Made by a program: the position numbers and the translations under genes | Shown: one piece after another, positions 17,321 through 25,540 of the stretch | How positions within the stretch are numbered: position 1 is the stretch's first letter | How the letters are laid out: the number at the start of each line of letters is the position of its first letter | From: Gellertiella hungarica | GTDB lineage: Bacteria; Pseudomonadota; Alphaproteobacteria; Rhizobiales; Rhizobiaceae | Assembly: GCF_014197145.1 (NCBI RefSeq) | Contig: NZ_JACIEZ010000007.1 | Coordinates: 62,001-126,000, forward strand | Length of the DNA: 64,000 bases | Direction of reading: 5' to 3' | Notes under the pieces: model-generated | What the model saw: only the letters and a program-made list of their open reading frames with translations | Databases searched by the model: none | Told to the model about the DNA's origin: nothing

Positions 17321-18190
17321 TCACGGGCGATCGTCTTCGTCCTTCTTGAGATAGACGCGGGGCTCCGGCTCCTCCTCGCAGGCAAGGGCAACGGCAAAGT
17401 GGCTGCTGTTGTGCGCCCAGCCGAAATGGCCGAGCGGCGTCAAAAGCACGCCCCCCGCCTCGCCGCCGATTTCCTCGAGCTGGCCGATAGCCCGGCGCAC
17501 GGCCTCGTCAGGCGCGATCTGGCCTCCCAGCGCGTGCATCACGCCGGCCGCAAGCATCCGCCGTGCGATGTGTTCGCCGTCGCCGGAAAAGACCACGCCG
17601 CCGATCCGGTCGTCCGCATAGAAGCCGCAGCCCGGCTGCGGGCTGTCGCCGACGCGGCCCGGTGGCTTTCCCTCCACGCCTCCCGTCGAGACCGCGGTCG
17701 CGATGCGGCCCTCGGCATCGAGCGCGACGGCGCCGACGGTATCGTGCTTGCCTTCGGGTCCCTTCGACCTTTCCCCGGGCGGAATGAGGTCGGCCGGATC
17801 GCAGAGGGGGACGCCTGCCTCCCCGGCAAAGAGCCGGGCGCCGTCGCCCGCAATCAGGACGGGCTCCTCGTGCAGCATTGCGCGCGCCGCCTCGATGGGG
17901 TTGCGGATGCCCTGCGCCACCGCGACGGCGCCGACATTGTAGCCGCTTCCTTCCATCAGCGCGGCACAGGTTTCCACCTCGCCATGGGCATTCAGCACGC
18001 TGCCATAGCCGGCATTGAAGGTCGGATCGTCTTCCAGGACCTTCACCGCCGCGAGCACCGCATCGATGCTGCTGCCGCCGGCGGCGAGGACATCCCGCCC
18101 GGCCCGGACGGCCCGGGCGCAGCCCTTGCGGTTTGCGTCCTCGTCCGCGGGCTCGATGGTCTTCGCCCCGCCGTGAATGATGCTCCACAT
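17321..18190 (-). CDS. iaaA: Isoaspartyl peptidase / plant-type L-asparaginase
   Basis: This 289-residue N-terminal nucleophile hydrolase has the HGGAK start motif and the autoprocessing site HDTVGAVALD, where cleavage before T151 creates the catalytic threonine. The family hydrolyses beta-aspartyl dipeptides and asparagine. Here the obvious job is splitting the beta-Asp-Arg released by cyanophycinase into aspartate and arginine. AGGAG seven bases upstream supports this ATG; an alternative ATG at 18205 overlaps the cphA stop but lacks a ribosome site. The linker before the cleavage site is glycine/proline rich. Confidence 0.93.
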   Translation of the reverse strand: MWSIIHGGAKTIEPADEDANRKGCARAVRAGRDVLAAGGSSIDAVLAAVKVLEDDPTFNAGYGSVLNAHGEVETCAALMEGSGYNVGAVAVAQGIRNPIEAARAMLHEEPVLIAGDGARLFAGEAGVPLCDPADLIPPGERSKGPEGKHDTVGAVALDAEGRIATAVSTGGVEGKPPGRVGDSPQPGCGFYADDRIGGVVFSGDGEHIARRMLAAGVMHALGGQIAPDEAVRRAIGQLEEIGGEAGGVLLTPLGHFGWAHNSSHFAVALACEEEPEPRVYLKKDEDDRP

Positions 18191-18201
18191 GGGCGCGCTC
18201 C

Positions 18202-20964
18202 TCATTCGGCCGCGAGGTGGTGGGAACGGCCCTCCGTCCCCGCCGCGCGCTCATGGGTGGAGACGAGGTGCCAGATCGCATCGAGATCGTCCGCCATGAC
18301 GACCACCAGATCCCCCTCGCGGGCAAGGTCGAGCGCCTGGCGAACCGCCTGGAGCTCGTCGGGGATGATCCGGATTGCCCGCTCGTTCAGCCCGCCCCTG
18401 CGCAGGCCATCGACGAGAAGTGTCGCCACCGAGCCCGGCTCGCGGCCGCGCAGGTCTCCATCCTCCTTGATCAGCACCAGATCGAACATGCCCGCGGCAA
18501 CCTCGCCGATCTCGGTGATGTCGCTGTCGCGGCGGTCGCCCGGCATGCCGACGACGCCGATGATGCGGGAATGGGAGGGCTTCAGCTTGCCGACCAGCTG
18601 GCCGAGCGCCTTCAGGCCATGGGTGTTGTGCGCATAATCGAGGATCGTGCGGTAGCCGTTGCGGTCGACGATGTTGAGACGCCCGGGCGACTGCTCGTAG
18701 GAGGTGCCGAAGGTGGCGAGCGCGGAGCGGATCACCGGCAGCGAAACCCCGTGGCAGATCGCCATGGCGGAGGCGGCAAGCGCGTTCTCCACGTTGAAGT
18801 CGGCAAGCCCCTGAAGGGTGGCGGGTATATCCTCCACCCGGCCGACGAGGAAGGCCGCACCGCCATCGTAGAGCACGATGTCGGAGGTGCCGGTGGAGCG
18901 TCCGCCGGCGATGGCGCGGCCGCCGCGCCGGACATGGTCCTTCAGGAAGACCGGCCAGTCGGGCCGTGCCCGGGTGGTGAAGTAGCAGATCCGGCCACCC
19001 GCCTCGGCCGCCATGGCCGCGGTCAGCGGATTGTCCGCATTCAGGATGCTCCAGCCCTTTTCATGCACCGCCTCGACGATGACCGCCTTGACGCGCGCGA
19101 GGTCCTCGACCGTCTCGATGCCCCTGAGGCCGAGATGGTCGCTGCTCACATTGGTGACGCAGCCGATATCGCAGCGCTGGAAGGCGAGACCCTCGCGCAG
19201 AAGGCCGCCGCGCGCGGTCTCGAGCACCGCCACCTCGACGCCGGGATCGGCGAGCACCAGACGGGCGCTGCGCGGGCCGGTGCAGTCGCCCTCCATGATG
19301 CGCTGGCCGTTGACATAGACCCCTGTGCTGGTGGTCAGCCCCACCTTCTTTCCCGTGGCGGCCATGATGTGGGCGAGCATGCGCGCCGTCGTCGTCTTGC
19401 CGTTGGTGCCGGTGACCGCAAAGATCGGGATCGTGGCCGGCGTGCCCGGCGGGAAGAGATTGTCCAGAACGGGACCGGCCACATTGCGGGGCATGCCCTC
19501 GGAGGGATGGAGATGCATGCGGAAGCCCGGCCCGGCATTCACCTCGATGATGCCGCCGCCGGTCTCGCGCACCGAGCGGGTGATGTCGGGCGCGACGAAA
19601 TCGATGCCGGCGATATCGAGCCCGACGATCGCGGCGGCGCGGATCGCGATCAGTGCGTTGTCGGGATGGATCACGTCGGTGAGGTCGATGGCGCTGCCGC
19701 CGGTCGAGAGATTGGCCGTCGGCCGCAGCTGCACGAAGGCACCCTTCTCCGGCACCGTCTCCAGCGTCAGGCCGGCGCGGGCGATGAAATGCAGCAGGCA
19801 TTCGTCGATGGCGATGCGCGTCATCGGCGCCTCGTGCCCCTCGCCCCGCTTCGGATTGCGGTTTTCCTTCTCGATCAGCGCCGAGAGCGTCGAGACGCCG
19901 TCGCCCACCACATGGGCGGGTACCCGCCTTGCGACCGCGACCAGCTTTCCGCCGATCACGAGGATGCGGTGATCGGACCCCTCGAAATGCTGTTCGACCA
20001 GCACGTCGGCGGAATGCTCGCGCGCCTGGGCAAAGCCCCAGCGCACCTCTTCCGCATCGGCAAGGCCGACATTCACGCCGCGGCCATGGTTGCCGTCGAG
20101 CGGCTTCGTTACCACGGGATAGCCGAGCTTCCCGGCGGCGCGGACGGCCCCTTCCTCCGAACCCACGATCAGCGCCTGCGGCACGGGCAGGCCGGCCTCG
20201 TCGAGAAGCCGGTTGGTCAGCTCCTTGTCGCTGGCGATCTCGGTGGCAATCTCCGAGGTCAGCGTGCTGCAGCTTGCGCAGATGCGCCGGGCAAAGCGGC
20301 CATAGCCGAACTCCACCAGGCTGTCGGCATTGAGACGCCGCCAGGGAATGCCCCGGGCTTCCGCCTCGCGGACCAGCGAAAGCGTGGTCGGACCGAAGGT
20401 GCGGGCCGCGTGAAGGCGCTTCAGATCGGCAAGCGCTGCCGGGAGCGAGAAGACGGCCAGCGGCGATTCCGGCAGGAGGTCCAGCCCGGAAAAGCCGCGC
20501 AGCTCGGCCGGCAGCAGGCTTTCCACCAGCTGAAGCGCGTAGCGCCCGGCCAAGAGGCCGCATTCGGCATCCTCATAGGCAAACATCATGTCGTAGACGC
20601 CGGGACGGCCGGCGACGGAGCGCGTCTTGCCGCGCGTCACGGTCGCGCCGGCCTGAACCTGCAGCTCCAGCGCCACATGCTCGCAGACATGGCCGAGCCA
20701 CGTGCCCTCCTCGAGCCGCTTCAGGAAACCGCCGGGAACGCCGTAGCTGCAGCCGTGGTCGCCGAGCCCGGGAAGCAGCGTCGCAAGCTTGTCCGCAAAG
20801 CCGGGAAGACGGTCGGTCGGAAAGTCCTCGAGACGCCCAAGGTCGATCTGGATGCGCACCATCGGGGTACGGCTGTACAGGTGCGGACCGCGGTATACCG
20901 CCGTTTCGAGCACGCGCAGGGAGCCAGCCGGCACCGGCCGGGCGACGATGATATCTGAAGTCAT
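18202..20964 (-). CDS. cphA: Cyanophycin synthetase
   Basis: This 920-residue enzyme polymerises aspartate and arginine into cyanophycin, a nitrogen and carbon reserve. The N-terminal domain spans about residues 1-200. An ATP-grasp domain (about 205-475) adds aspartate and contains KPLDGNHGRGVNVG. A Mur-ligase domain (about 500-900) adds arginine, with the P-loop TGTNGKTTTARM near residue 518. The length is slightly above that of cyanobacterial CphA. GAGGGA before the ATG supports this start over an in-frame codon at 21006. It is the first gene of cphA-iaaA-cphB. Confidence 0.95.
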   Translation of the reverse strand: MTSDIIVARPVPAGSLRVLETAVYRGPHLYSRTPMVRIQIDLGRLEDFPTDRLPGFADKLATLLPGLGDHGCSYGVPGGFLKRLEEGTWLGHVCEHVALELQVQAGATVTRGKTRSVAGRPGVYDMMFAYEDAECGLLAGRYALQLVESLLPAELRGFSGLDLLPESPLAVFSLPAALADLKRLHAARTFGPTTLSLVREAEARGIPWRRLNADSLVEFGYGRFARRICASCSTLTSEIATEIASDKELTNRLLDEAGLPVPQALIVGSEEGAVRAAGKLGYPVVTKPLDGNHGRGVNVGLADAEEVRWGFAQAREHSADVLVEQHFEGSDHRILVIGGKLVAVARRVPAHVVGDGVSTLSALIEKENRNPKRGEGHEAPMTRIAIDECLLHFIARAGLTLETVPEKGAFVQLRPTANLSTGGSAIDLTDVIHPDNALIAIRAAAIVGLDIAGIDFVAPDITRSVRETGGGIIEVNAGPGFRMHLHPSEGMPRNVAGPVLDNLFPPGTPATIPIFAVTGTNGKTTTARMLAHIMAATGKKVGLTTSTGVYVNGQRIMEGDCTGPRSARLVLADPGVEVAVLETARGGLLREGLAFQRCDIGCVTNVSSDHLGLRGIETVEDLARVKAVIVEAVHEKGWSILNADNPLTAAMAAEAGGRICYFTTRARPDWPVFLKDHVRRGGRAIAGGRSTGTSDIVLYDGGAAFLVGRVEDIPATLQGLADFNVENALAASAMAICHGVSLPVIRSALATFGTSYEQSPGRLNIVDRNGYRTILDYAHNTHGLKALGQLVGKLKPSHSRIIGVVGMPGDRRDSDITEIGEVAAGMFDLVLIKEDGDLRGREPGSVATLLVDGLRRGGLNERAIRIIPDELQAVRQALDLAREGDLVVVMADDLDAIWHLVSTHERAAGTEGRSHHLAAE

Positions 20965-20984
20965 TGGATGATCCCTCAAGTGAT

Positions 20985-21062
20985 TTCGGGGAATTAACCG
21001 CGGCAATCGTCACTGGTTCCCCAGGCCCCGACAAATTTACCGCGCCGCATATGGGGAACCGG
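20985..21062 (-). promoter_or_regulatory. cphA upstream region with competing inverted repeats
   Basis: A nine-base perfect inverted repeat (21015-21023, GGTTCCCCA, with 21052-21060, TGGGGAACC) lies 50-96 bases before cphA. A second complementary element, GGGGAA at 20988-20993, could pair with the CCCC arm instead, close to the ribosome site. This allows two exclusive hairpins if the region is transcribed. The rest of the 361-base gap to the divergent YihY gene holds only a seven-base-pair hairpin at 21165-21182 and no gene. Confidence 0.35.
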
Positions 21063-21325
21063 CCAAATCATTGGTAAAAAAGCGCTTCCGGGCTTCGGTC
21101 CGGTCTTTCTCCAGGCCGGCGAAGCGGCGCGGAGGCGCCCTTCCGGGGTGTCCATATGTGCACTTTTCGGGCTCTCCCGAAAGCAAACTGCACGCTTTGC
21201 GCCCGCGCCCGTCCGACCCGTCCTGTGCCTTTTCGCGACCGCCGTCATCCTGCCGGAACCGAACCGGCGAGGCGCGCGTAATCCCCCCGCAGAAGGCGAA
21301 CGGACAAGGAAAGGGCGGCACGCAC

Positions 21326-22186
21326 ATGACGAACCGGATGGAGATCTATTTCAGCCAGTCCCTCAGGCATACCGTCCGCGAGGTGTCCGACGACCGGGTT
21401 TCCATGGTGGCCGCCGGGGTGACCTATTACATCCTCCTGGCCTCCTTCCCGGGTCTTGCGGTGCTCGTCGGCCTCTATGGCATCTTCGCGGAGCCGGGCG
21501 ACCTCGGCGGGCAGATGCACAATCTCGCGCCCATCCTGCCGCCGGGCGCGCTCGATATCCTCGAGAAACAGCTCGACGATCTCGCCAACCGCGAATCGGC
21601 CGCCCTCAGCATCACCGTCGTCATCAGCTTTCTGATTGCGGTCTGGAGCGCGATCAGCGGCGTGAAGGCCCTCTTCGAGGCGATGAACATTGCCAATGAC
21701 GAAACCGAGAAGCGCTCGTTCATCCATCTGAACCTCCTGGCCCTCGGCTTCACCATCGGCGCCATGCTGGTCGGCCTTCTGCTGATCATCGGCATCGGGG
21801 TCGTGCCGGCGGCGCTCGCCTTCCTGCATCTCGACGGCTGGACCGACATCGTGGTGCGCTTCGCGCCCTGGCCGGTGGTGGTGCTTTTGGTCTTCGCCAG
21901 CATCCTGCTGCTTTATCGCTACGGACCGAGCCGCGAGCCGCTGCCGTTGCGGCACATCCTGCGCGGGGCTCTGATCGCCACCTTCGTCTGGATGCTGGCC
22001 TCCGCAGGCTTTTCCTACTACCTCGCCAATTTCGCCGATTACAACGCGACCTACGGGGCGCTCGGCGCGCTGATCGGCCTGCTCGTGTGGATCTGGCTGT
22101 CGATCTTCATCGTCATAGTCGGGGCGGAATACAACAAGGAGCGCCAGCATGCGCTCGAGGCCAGGGCCGCCGGCCGCCACAGATGA
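21326..22186 (+). CDS. YihY/virulence factor BrkB family membrane protein
   Basis: This 286-residue protein has six membrane spans and the family start pattern DDRVSMVAAGVTYYILLASFPGLA. The mid-protein SAISGVKALFEAMNIANDE motif and the C-terminal YNATYGALGALIGLLVWIWLS motif are also typical. Once annotated as ribonuclease BN, the family is now considered integral membrane proteins of unclear function, some linked to virulence or stress. The ATG follows AAGGAAAGGG. It is transcribed divergently from cphA and appears to be a single gene. Confidence 0.9.
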   Translation: MTNRMEIYFSQSLRHTVREVSDDRVSMVAAGVTYYILLASFPGLAVLVGLYGIFAEPGDLGGQMHNLAPILPPGALDILEKQLDDLANRESAALSITVVISFLIAVWSAISGVKALFEAMNIANDETEKRSFIHLNLLALGFTIGAMLVGLLLIIGIGVVPAALAFLHLDGWTDIVVRFAPWPVVVLLVFASILLLYRYGPSREPLPLRHILRGALIATFVWMLASAGFSYYLANFADYNATYGALGALIGLLVWIWLSIFIVIVGAEYNKERQHALEARAAGRHR

Positions 22187-22205
22187 TTGTTGCGTTGCAG
22201 CATGT

Positions 22206-22228
22206 GCCTTGCGACACTGGCGCAAGGC
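22206..22228 (+). terminator. Stem-loop after the YihY-family gene
   Basis: GCCTTGCG and CGCAAGGC form a perfect eight-base-pair stem with a seven-base loop, 19 bases after the stop. No T-tract follows, so it is either a weak terminator or a 3' stability element. Confidence 0.4.
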
Positions 22229-22290
22229 CTGGCCCTACGGGGATGGGCGCCGATGCCCCGGATTTGCGGGGGTCATCCGCGCCTCCAGCC

Positions 22291-22326
22291 ATGCTGCAAT
22301 ACAGCATCCCCCACTTTTGTATACAA
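22291..22326 (+). promoter_or_regulatory. Operator candidates upstream of the second Liv-type operon
   Basis: Two palindromes lie close together: ATGCTG-N5-CAGCAT (22291-22307) and the perfect ten-base palindrome TTGTATACAA (22317-22326). The second closely resembles operators of GntR/FCD-family repressors, and such a regulator is encoded at the end of the same cluster. Downstream, TTGACG at 22342 is a possible -35 box, but no good -10 follows. Confidence 0.5.
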
Positions 22327-22417
22327 TCGTGCGATTTTTTGTTGACGAAACGCTGCTTTTGAAATCCACTCTCAGCGTGAGCTAAAAAAGTGCTCATCGT
22401 CCAGAGGGAACAAAAAA

Positions 22418-23620
22418 ATGATTACTCGCCGCAACACCCTGAAATCGGCCGCGCTCGGCACGGTTTCCGCAATCGCCCTTTTCATGGGCAGCACCCTTGC
22501 AGCCCAAGCCGCCAACGAAAAGCTGAAGATCGGCTTCGTCGGCGTGACCTCCGGCCCGGCCGCGGCCTGGGGCACGTCCAACGTCCGCTCGATGCAGACG
22601 CTTGCCGCCTGGTACAACGAGACCGGTGGCGTCAAGATCGGCGACAAGACCTATGACATCGAGATCGTCACCTTCGACGACCAGAAGGACCCCAAGCGCG
22701 CCGTCGAAGGCATGGAGAAGATGGCGCAGGAAGGCATCCACTACGTCGTCGGCCCGAACGTCGATGACGGCGCCGCCGCCGTCCGCCCCGTCGCCGAAAA
22801 GAACAATATCATCTATTTCCCCTATGCCTTCCCCAAGGAACTCTATACGCCCCCGGCATCCAACGCCATTCTCGGCATGATCGCAAACTATCAGTCCGGC
22901 CCGGCGATTTATAAATATCTCAAGGAAAACAAGGGCGTGAAGACGGTTGCCTTCATCGCCGCCAACGAATCCGATCCGCTCTCCCAGCGCGACGGCGGCG
23001 TGGCCGCGGCCAAGGCTCTCGGGCTCGAGGTGGTGGCCGACAAGGACACCTACCAGAACGACACGCGCGACTTCACCCCCGTCCTGACGCCGATCGTCGG
23101 GCTCAACCCGGACCTGCTGGTGCTCTCGGGCGTTGCACCCGCCAATGCGCCGCTTCTCATCCGCTCGGCCCGCGAGCTCGGCTACGAAGGCCTGATCTCC
23201 ACCGAGACGGCGCAGGATGCCAAGGTGATCGAGGAAGGCGCCGGCGAGCTGGCCAACGGCTTCATCTCGGTCGGCGGCGCTTCCACGCCGGAAATCGCCT
23301 CCGACCGCATGAAGGAGTTCGTCGACCGCTACACCAAGATGTTCGGCGAGTACAACGACGAGTCCAACACCAAGGTCTATGCGCTCGACTACATCCTGGA
23401 GACGATGAAGGCCAATCCGGCGGCCATCGACAACATCGACGAGTTCAAGAAGACCATCGATACCTTCTCCGCGCCCAACCCCTACGTGAAGGGCGATTCC
23501 AAGCTCTCCTACGTGGGCACGACGTCCTTCGGCCAGAAGCGCCAGATCTCGGTGCCCATGGTGGTGAACGAATACAAGGACGGGGCCTTCCAGACCCTGT
23601 TCGTGGGCTCCGTCGACTGA
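22418..23620 (+). CDS. Periplasmic substrate-binding protein, Liv type, with twin-arginine-like signal
   Basis: This 400-residue type I periplasmic binding protein starts TRRNTLKSAALG, which resembles a twin-arginine export signal. A hydrophobic stretch follows, with likely cleavage after AQA near residue 31. The mature part begins EKLKIGFVGVTSGPAAAWG, as in Leu/Ile/Val-type binding proteins. It opens a seven-gene cluster with its own permeases, ATPases, a racemase and a regulator. The ligand is unknown; the racemase suggests a chiral amino acid derivative or hydantoin. Confidence 0.92.
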   Translation: MITRRNTLKSAALGTVSAIALFMGSTLAAQAANEKLKIGFVGVTSGPAAAWGTSNVRSMQTLAAWYNETGGVKIGDKTYDIEIVTFDDQKDPKRAVEGMEKMAQEGIHYVVGPNVDDGAAAVRPVAEKNNIIYFPYAFPKELYTPPASNAILGMIANYQSGPAIYKYLKENKGVKTVAFIAANESDPLSQRDGGVAAAKALGLEVVADKDTYQNDTRDFTPVLTPIVGLNPDLLVLSGVAPANAPLLIRSARELGYEGLISTETAQDAKVIEEGAGELANGFISVGGASTPEIASDRMKEFVDRYTKMFGEYNDESNTKVYALDYILETMKANPAAIDNIDEFKKTIDTFSAPNPYVKGDSKLSYVGTTSFGQKRQISVPMVVNEYKDGAFQTLFVGSVD

Positions 23621-23638
23621 CACGGTCGCACGCCACAC

Positions 23639-23667
23639 GGCCGGGGCAGGCCTGACCTGCCCCGGCC
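23639..23667 (+). other. Intercistronic stem-loop after the binding-protein gene
   Basis: A perfect 12-base-pair GC-rich stem (23639-23650 with 23656-23667) has a five-base loop and sits in the 74-base gap before the permease gene. No U-tract follows. It is probably a partial terminator or mRNA-stabilising element allowing more binding protein than permease. Confidence 0.65.
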
Positions 23668-23694
23668 ATCGTTCACGCAAATGGAAGCAGCCGG

Positions 23695-24561
23695 ATGGAA
23701 CAGGTCATCGCCAACGGACTGTATCTGGGAGCCCAGTATGCGCTGATCGCGCTCGGGCTGACCCTGATCTTCGGTCTCATGAACGTGCTGAACTTCGCGC
23801 ATGGGCAAATGTATGTGCTCGGCGGGTTCATCACCTACGCAATCTACGGACAGCTGGGGCTCCCCTTCCCCGTCGCGGTCGTCGCCTCGGGCATCAGCCT
23901 GGCGGTCATCGGCGGGCTGATGGAGCGCTATCTCTTCCGCACCGTCATCCGGCGCAGCCACCGCGAGGAAAGCACGATGCTGCTTGCGGCGGCGACGGCC
24001 TTCTTCTTCGACGCGGTGATCCTGCTGATCTTCGGCGAGAAGCAGCGCGGCGTTCCGAAGATCGTCAAGGGCGTCTTCAACGATTTCGGCGTGATCATGC
24101 CCTATGACCGCATCGTCGTGGCGGTCCTCGCGGCGCTGATGATCCTCGGCTTCATCCTCTTCATGAAATATTCCCGGACAGGCCGGGCGATGCGGGCCCT
24201 TGCACAGGATCGCGTCGCCGCCCAGCTGATGGGCATCAAGGTCGATCGCTATACCATGATCGGCTTTGCACTGGGCGCCATGCTGGCGGGCGTGGTCGGC
24301 GGCCTCCTTGTTTCCATCACCGGGGTGAATTCCGGCATCGGCGGGCCGATTTCGGTCAAGGCCTTCCTGATGATCATGATCGGCGGCGCGGGCGTGGTCG
24401 GCGGCGCGATTGCCGGCGGCTTCATCCTCGGCATGATGGAATCGGTCGGGCTCACCGTGCTGCGCGAATACGGGGACGTGACCTATCTCGTCATCTTCGC
24501 CGCACTGATGATCTTCCTTGCCATCCGGCCGAACGGCCTGATGGGCAAGCCATGGGGTTGA
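23695..24561 (+). CDS. ABC transporter permease, LivH family
   Basis: This 288-residue membrane protein has the LivH hallmarks LGAQYALIALGLTLIFGLMNVLNFAHGQMY near the N-terminus and IMIGGAGVVGGAIAGG near the C-terminus. It forms one half of the permease for the binding protein upstream. The EAA-like cytoplasmic loop (GRAMRALAQDRVAAQLMG) contacts the ATPase. It lies after the intercistronic hairpin and four bases before the LivM-type gene. Confidence 0.93.
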   Translation: MEQVIANGLYLGAQYALIALGLTLIFGLMNVLNFAHGQMYVLGGFITYAIYGQLGLPFPVAVVASGISLAVIGGLMERYLFRTVIRRSHREESTMLLAAATAFFFDAVILLIFGEKQRGVPKIVKGVFNDFGVIMPYDRIVVAVLAALMILGFILFMKYSRTGRAMRALAQDRVAAQLMGIKVDRYTMIGFALGAMLAGVVGGLLVSITGVNSGIGGPISVKAFLMIMIGGAGVVGGAIAGGFILGMMESVGLTVLREYGDVTYLVIFAALMIFLAIRPNGLMGKPWG

Positions 24562-24565
24562 GCCG

Positions 24566-25537
24566 ATGAACAGAACTCTTCGCCTGCTCGGCGTTGCCGC
24601 CTTCCTCGTCGCGGTCTTCGTCGTCGTCCCGCTCCTGATCTCGGTCACGGGCCGCAAGGACGTCTATTACACGCTCACCTCCGTGGCCCTGCTGTCGATC
24701 GCCAGCGCCGGGGTGTGGCTCACCTTCTACATCGGCCGGATCAACATGGGCCAGGGCGCCTTCGCGCTGATGGGGGCCTATGTGACGGCGGTGCTCGTCA
24801 ACCATTACGGCGTCGCCTTCTGGTGGACGCTGCCGGCCGCCGGCCTGTTCTGCGCGGTCGCCAGCCTGCTGATCGGCCTGCCGATCCTGCGCCTGCGCGG
24901 CGTCTACTTCGCCATGGTCAGCCTCGTGCTCACGGAAGTGACGCGGCTCCTGGCGCTCGCCCTTCCCGTTACAGAAGGGGCCAAGGGCATCACCAACATC
25001 CCGCTTCCGGGGGCGATCTCGCTCTTCGGGCTCACCATCGTGCCCGACTTCGCGACGCTCGAAAACCCGCGCATCGCCTTCTATTATCTCGCCGCAACGC
25101 TGATGGTGCTCTGCTTTGCCGGCATGTACCGCCTGGTGCATTCCCGCATCGGCCATATCTGCATGTCCCTGCAGCAGAACGAGGAGCTCGCCTCCTCGAT
25201 CGGGGTGAACATCGTCCATCTGCGGCTGATCGCCTTTGCGATCTCCTCCTTCCTGGGCGGCATCAGCGGCGCCACCTTCGCCGCCGTCACCCAGTCGGTC
25301 TATCCCTCGAGCTTCACCGTCACCGACAGCGTCAACTTCATGCTGAACTGCTTCCTCGGCGGTCTCGGCTACGTGTTCGGGCCGATGCTCGGCACGCTGA
25401 CGCTCTATTTCGGCTGGAACCTGCTGTTCCAGACGGGCGAGTTCCAGCTGCTGATCTACTCGTCGCTGATGATCATTCTGATGCTCGTGCTGCCGAACGG
25501 GCTCCTGAGCCTCGGCGAAGGCCGGAGGAAGGGCTGA
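24566..25537 (+). CDS. ABC transporter permease, LivM family
   Basis: This is the second permease subunit, 323 residues. It has the LivM pattern INMGQGAFALMGAYVTAVL near residue 60 and NCFLGGLGYVFGPMLGTL near residue 260. About eight to ten membrane spans are visible. It is four bases after the LivH-type gene and three before the LivG-type ATPase gene, in a tightly packed operon. The N-terminal span carries a run of valines (FLVAVFVVVPLL). Confidence 0.93.
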   Translation: MNRTLRLLGVAAFLVAVFVVVPLLISVTGRKDVYYTLTSVALLSIASAGVWLTFYIGRINMGQGAFALMGAYVTAVLVNHYGVAFWWTLPAAGLFCAVASLLIGLPILRLRGVYFAMVSLVLTEVTRLLALALPVTEGAKGITNIPLPGAISLFGLTIVPDFATLENPRIAFYYLAATLMVLCFAGMYRLVHSRIGHICMSLQQNEELASSIGVNIVHLRLIAFAISSFLGGISGATFAAVTQSVYPSSFTVTDSVNFMLNCFLGGLGYVFGPMLGTLTLYFGWNLLFQTGEFQLLIYSSLMIILMLVLPNGLLSLGEGRRKG

Positions 25538-25540
25538 ACC

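Noticed and set aside
18217-20958. 913-codon open frame antisense to cphA
   Set aside because: Low-complexity composition and complete overlap with cyanophycin synthetase, whose domains are all recognisable.
20965-21080. Sigma-54 (-24/-12) promoter for the cyanophycin operon
   Set aside because: No TGGC-N8-TTGC-like match with correct spacing was found in the upstream region.
22342-22370. Sigma-70 promoter starting with TTGACG upstream of the second importer operon
   Set aside because: No acceptable -10 box at 16-18 bases. Kept only as a possible -35.
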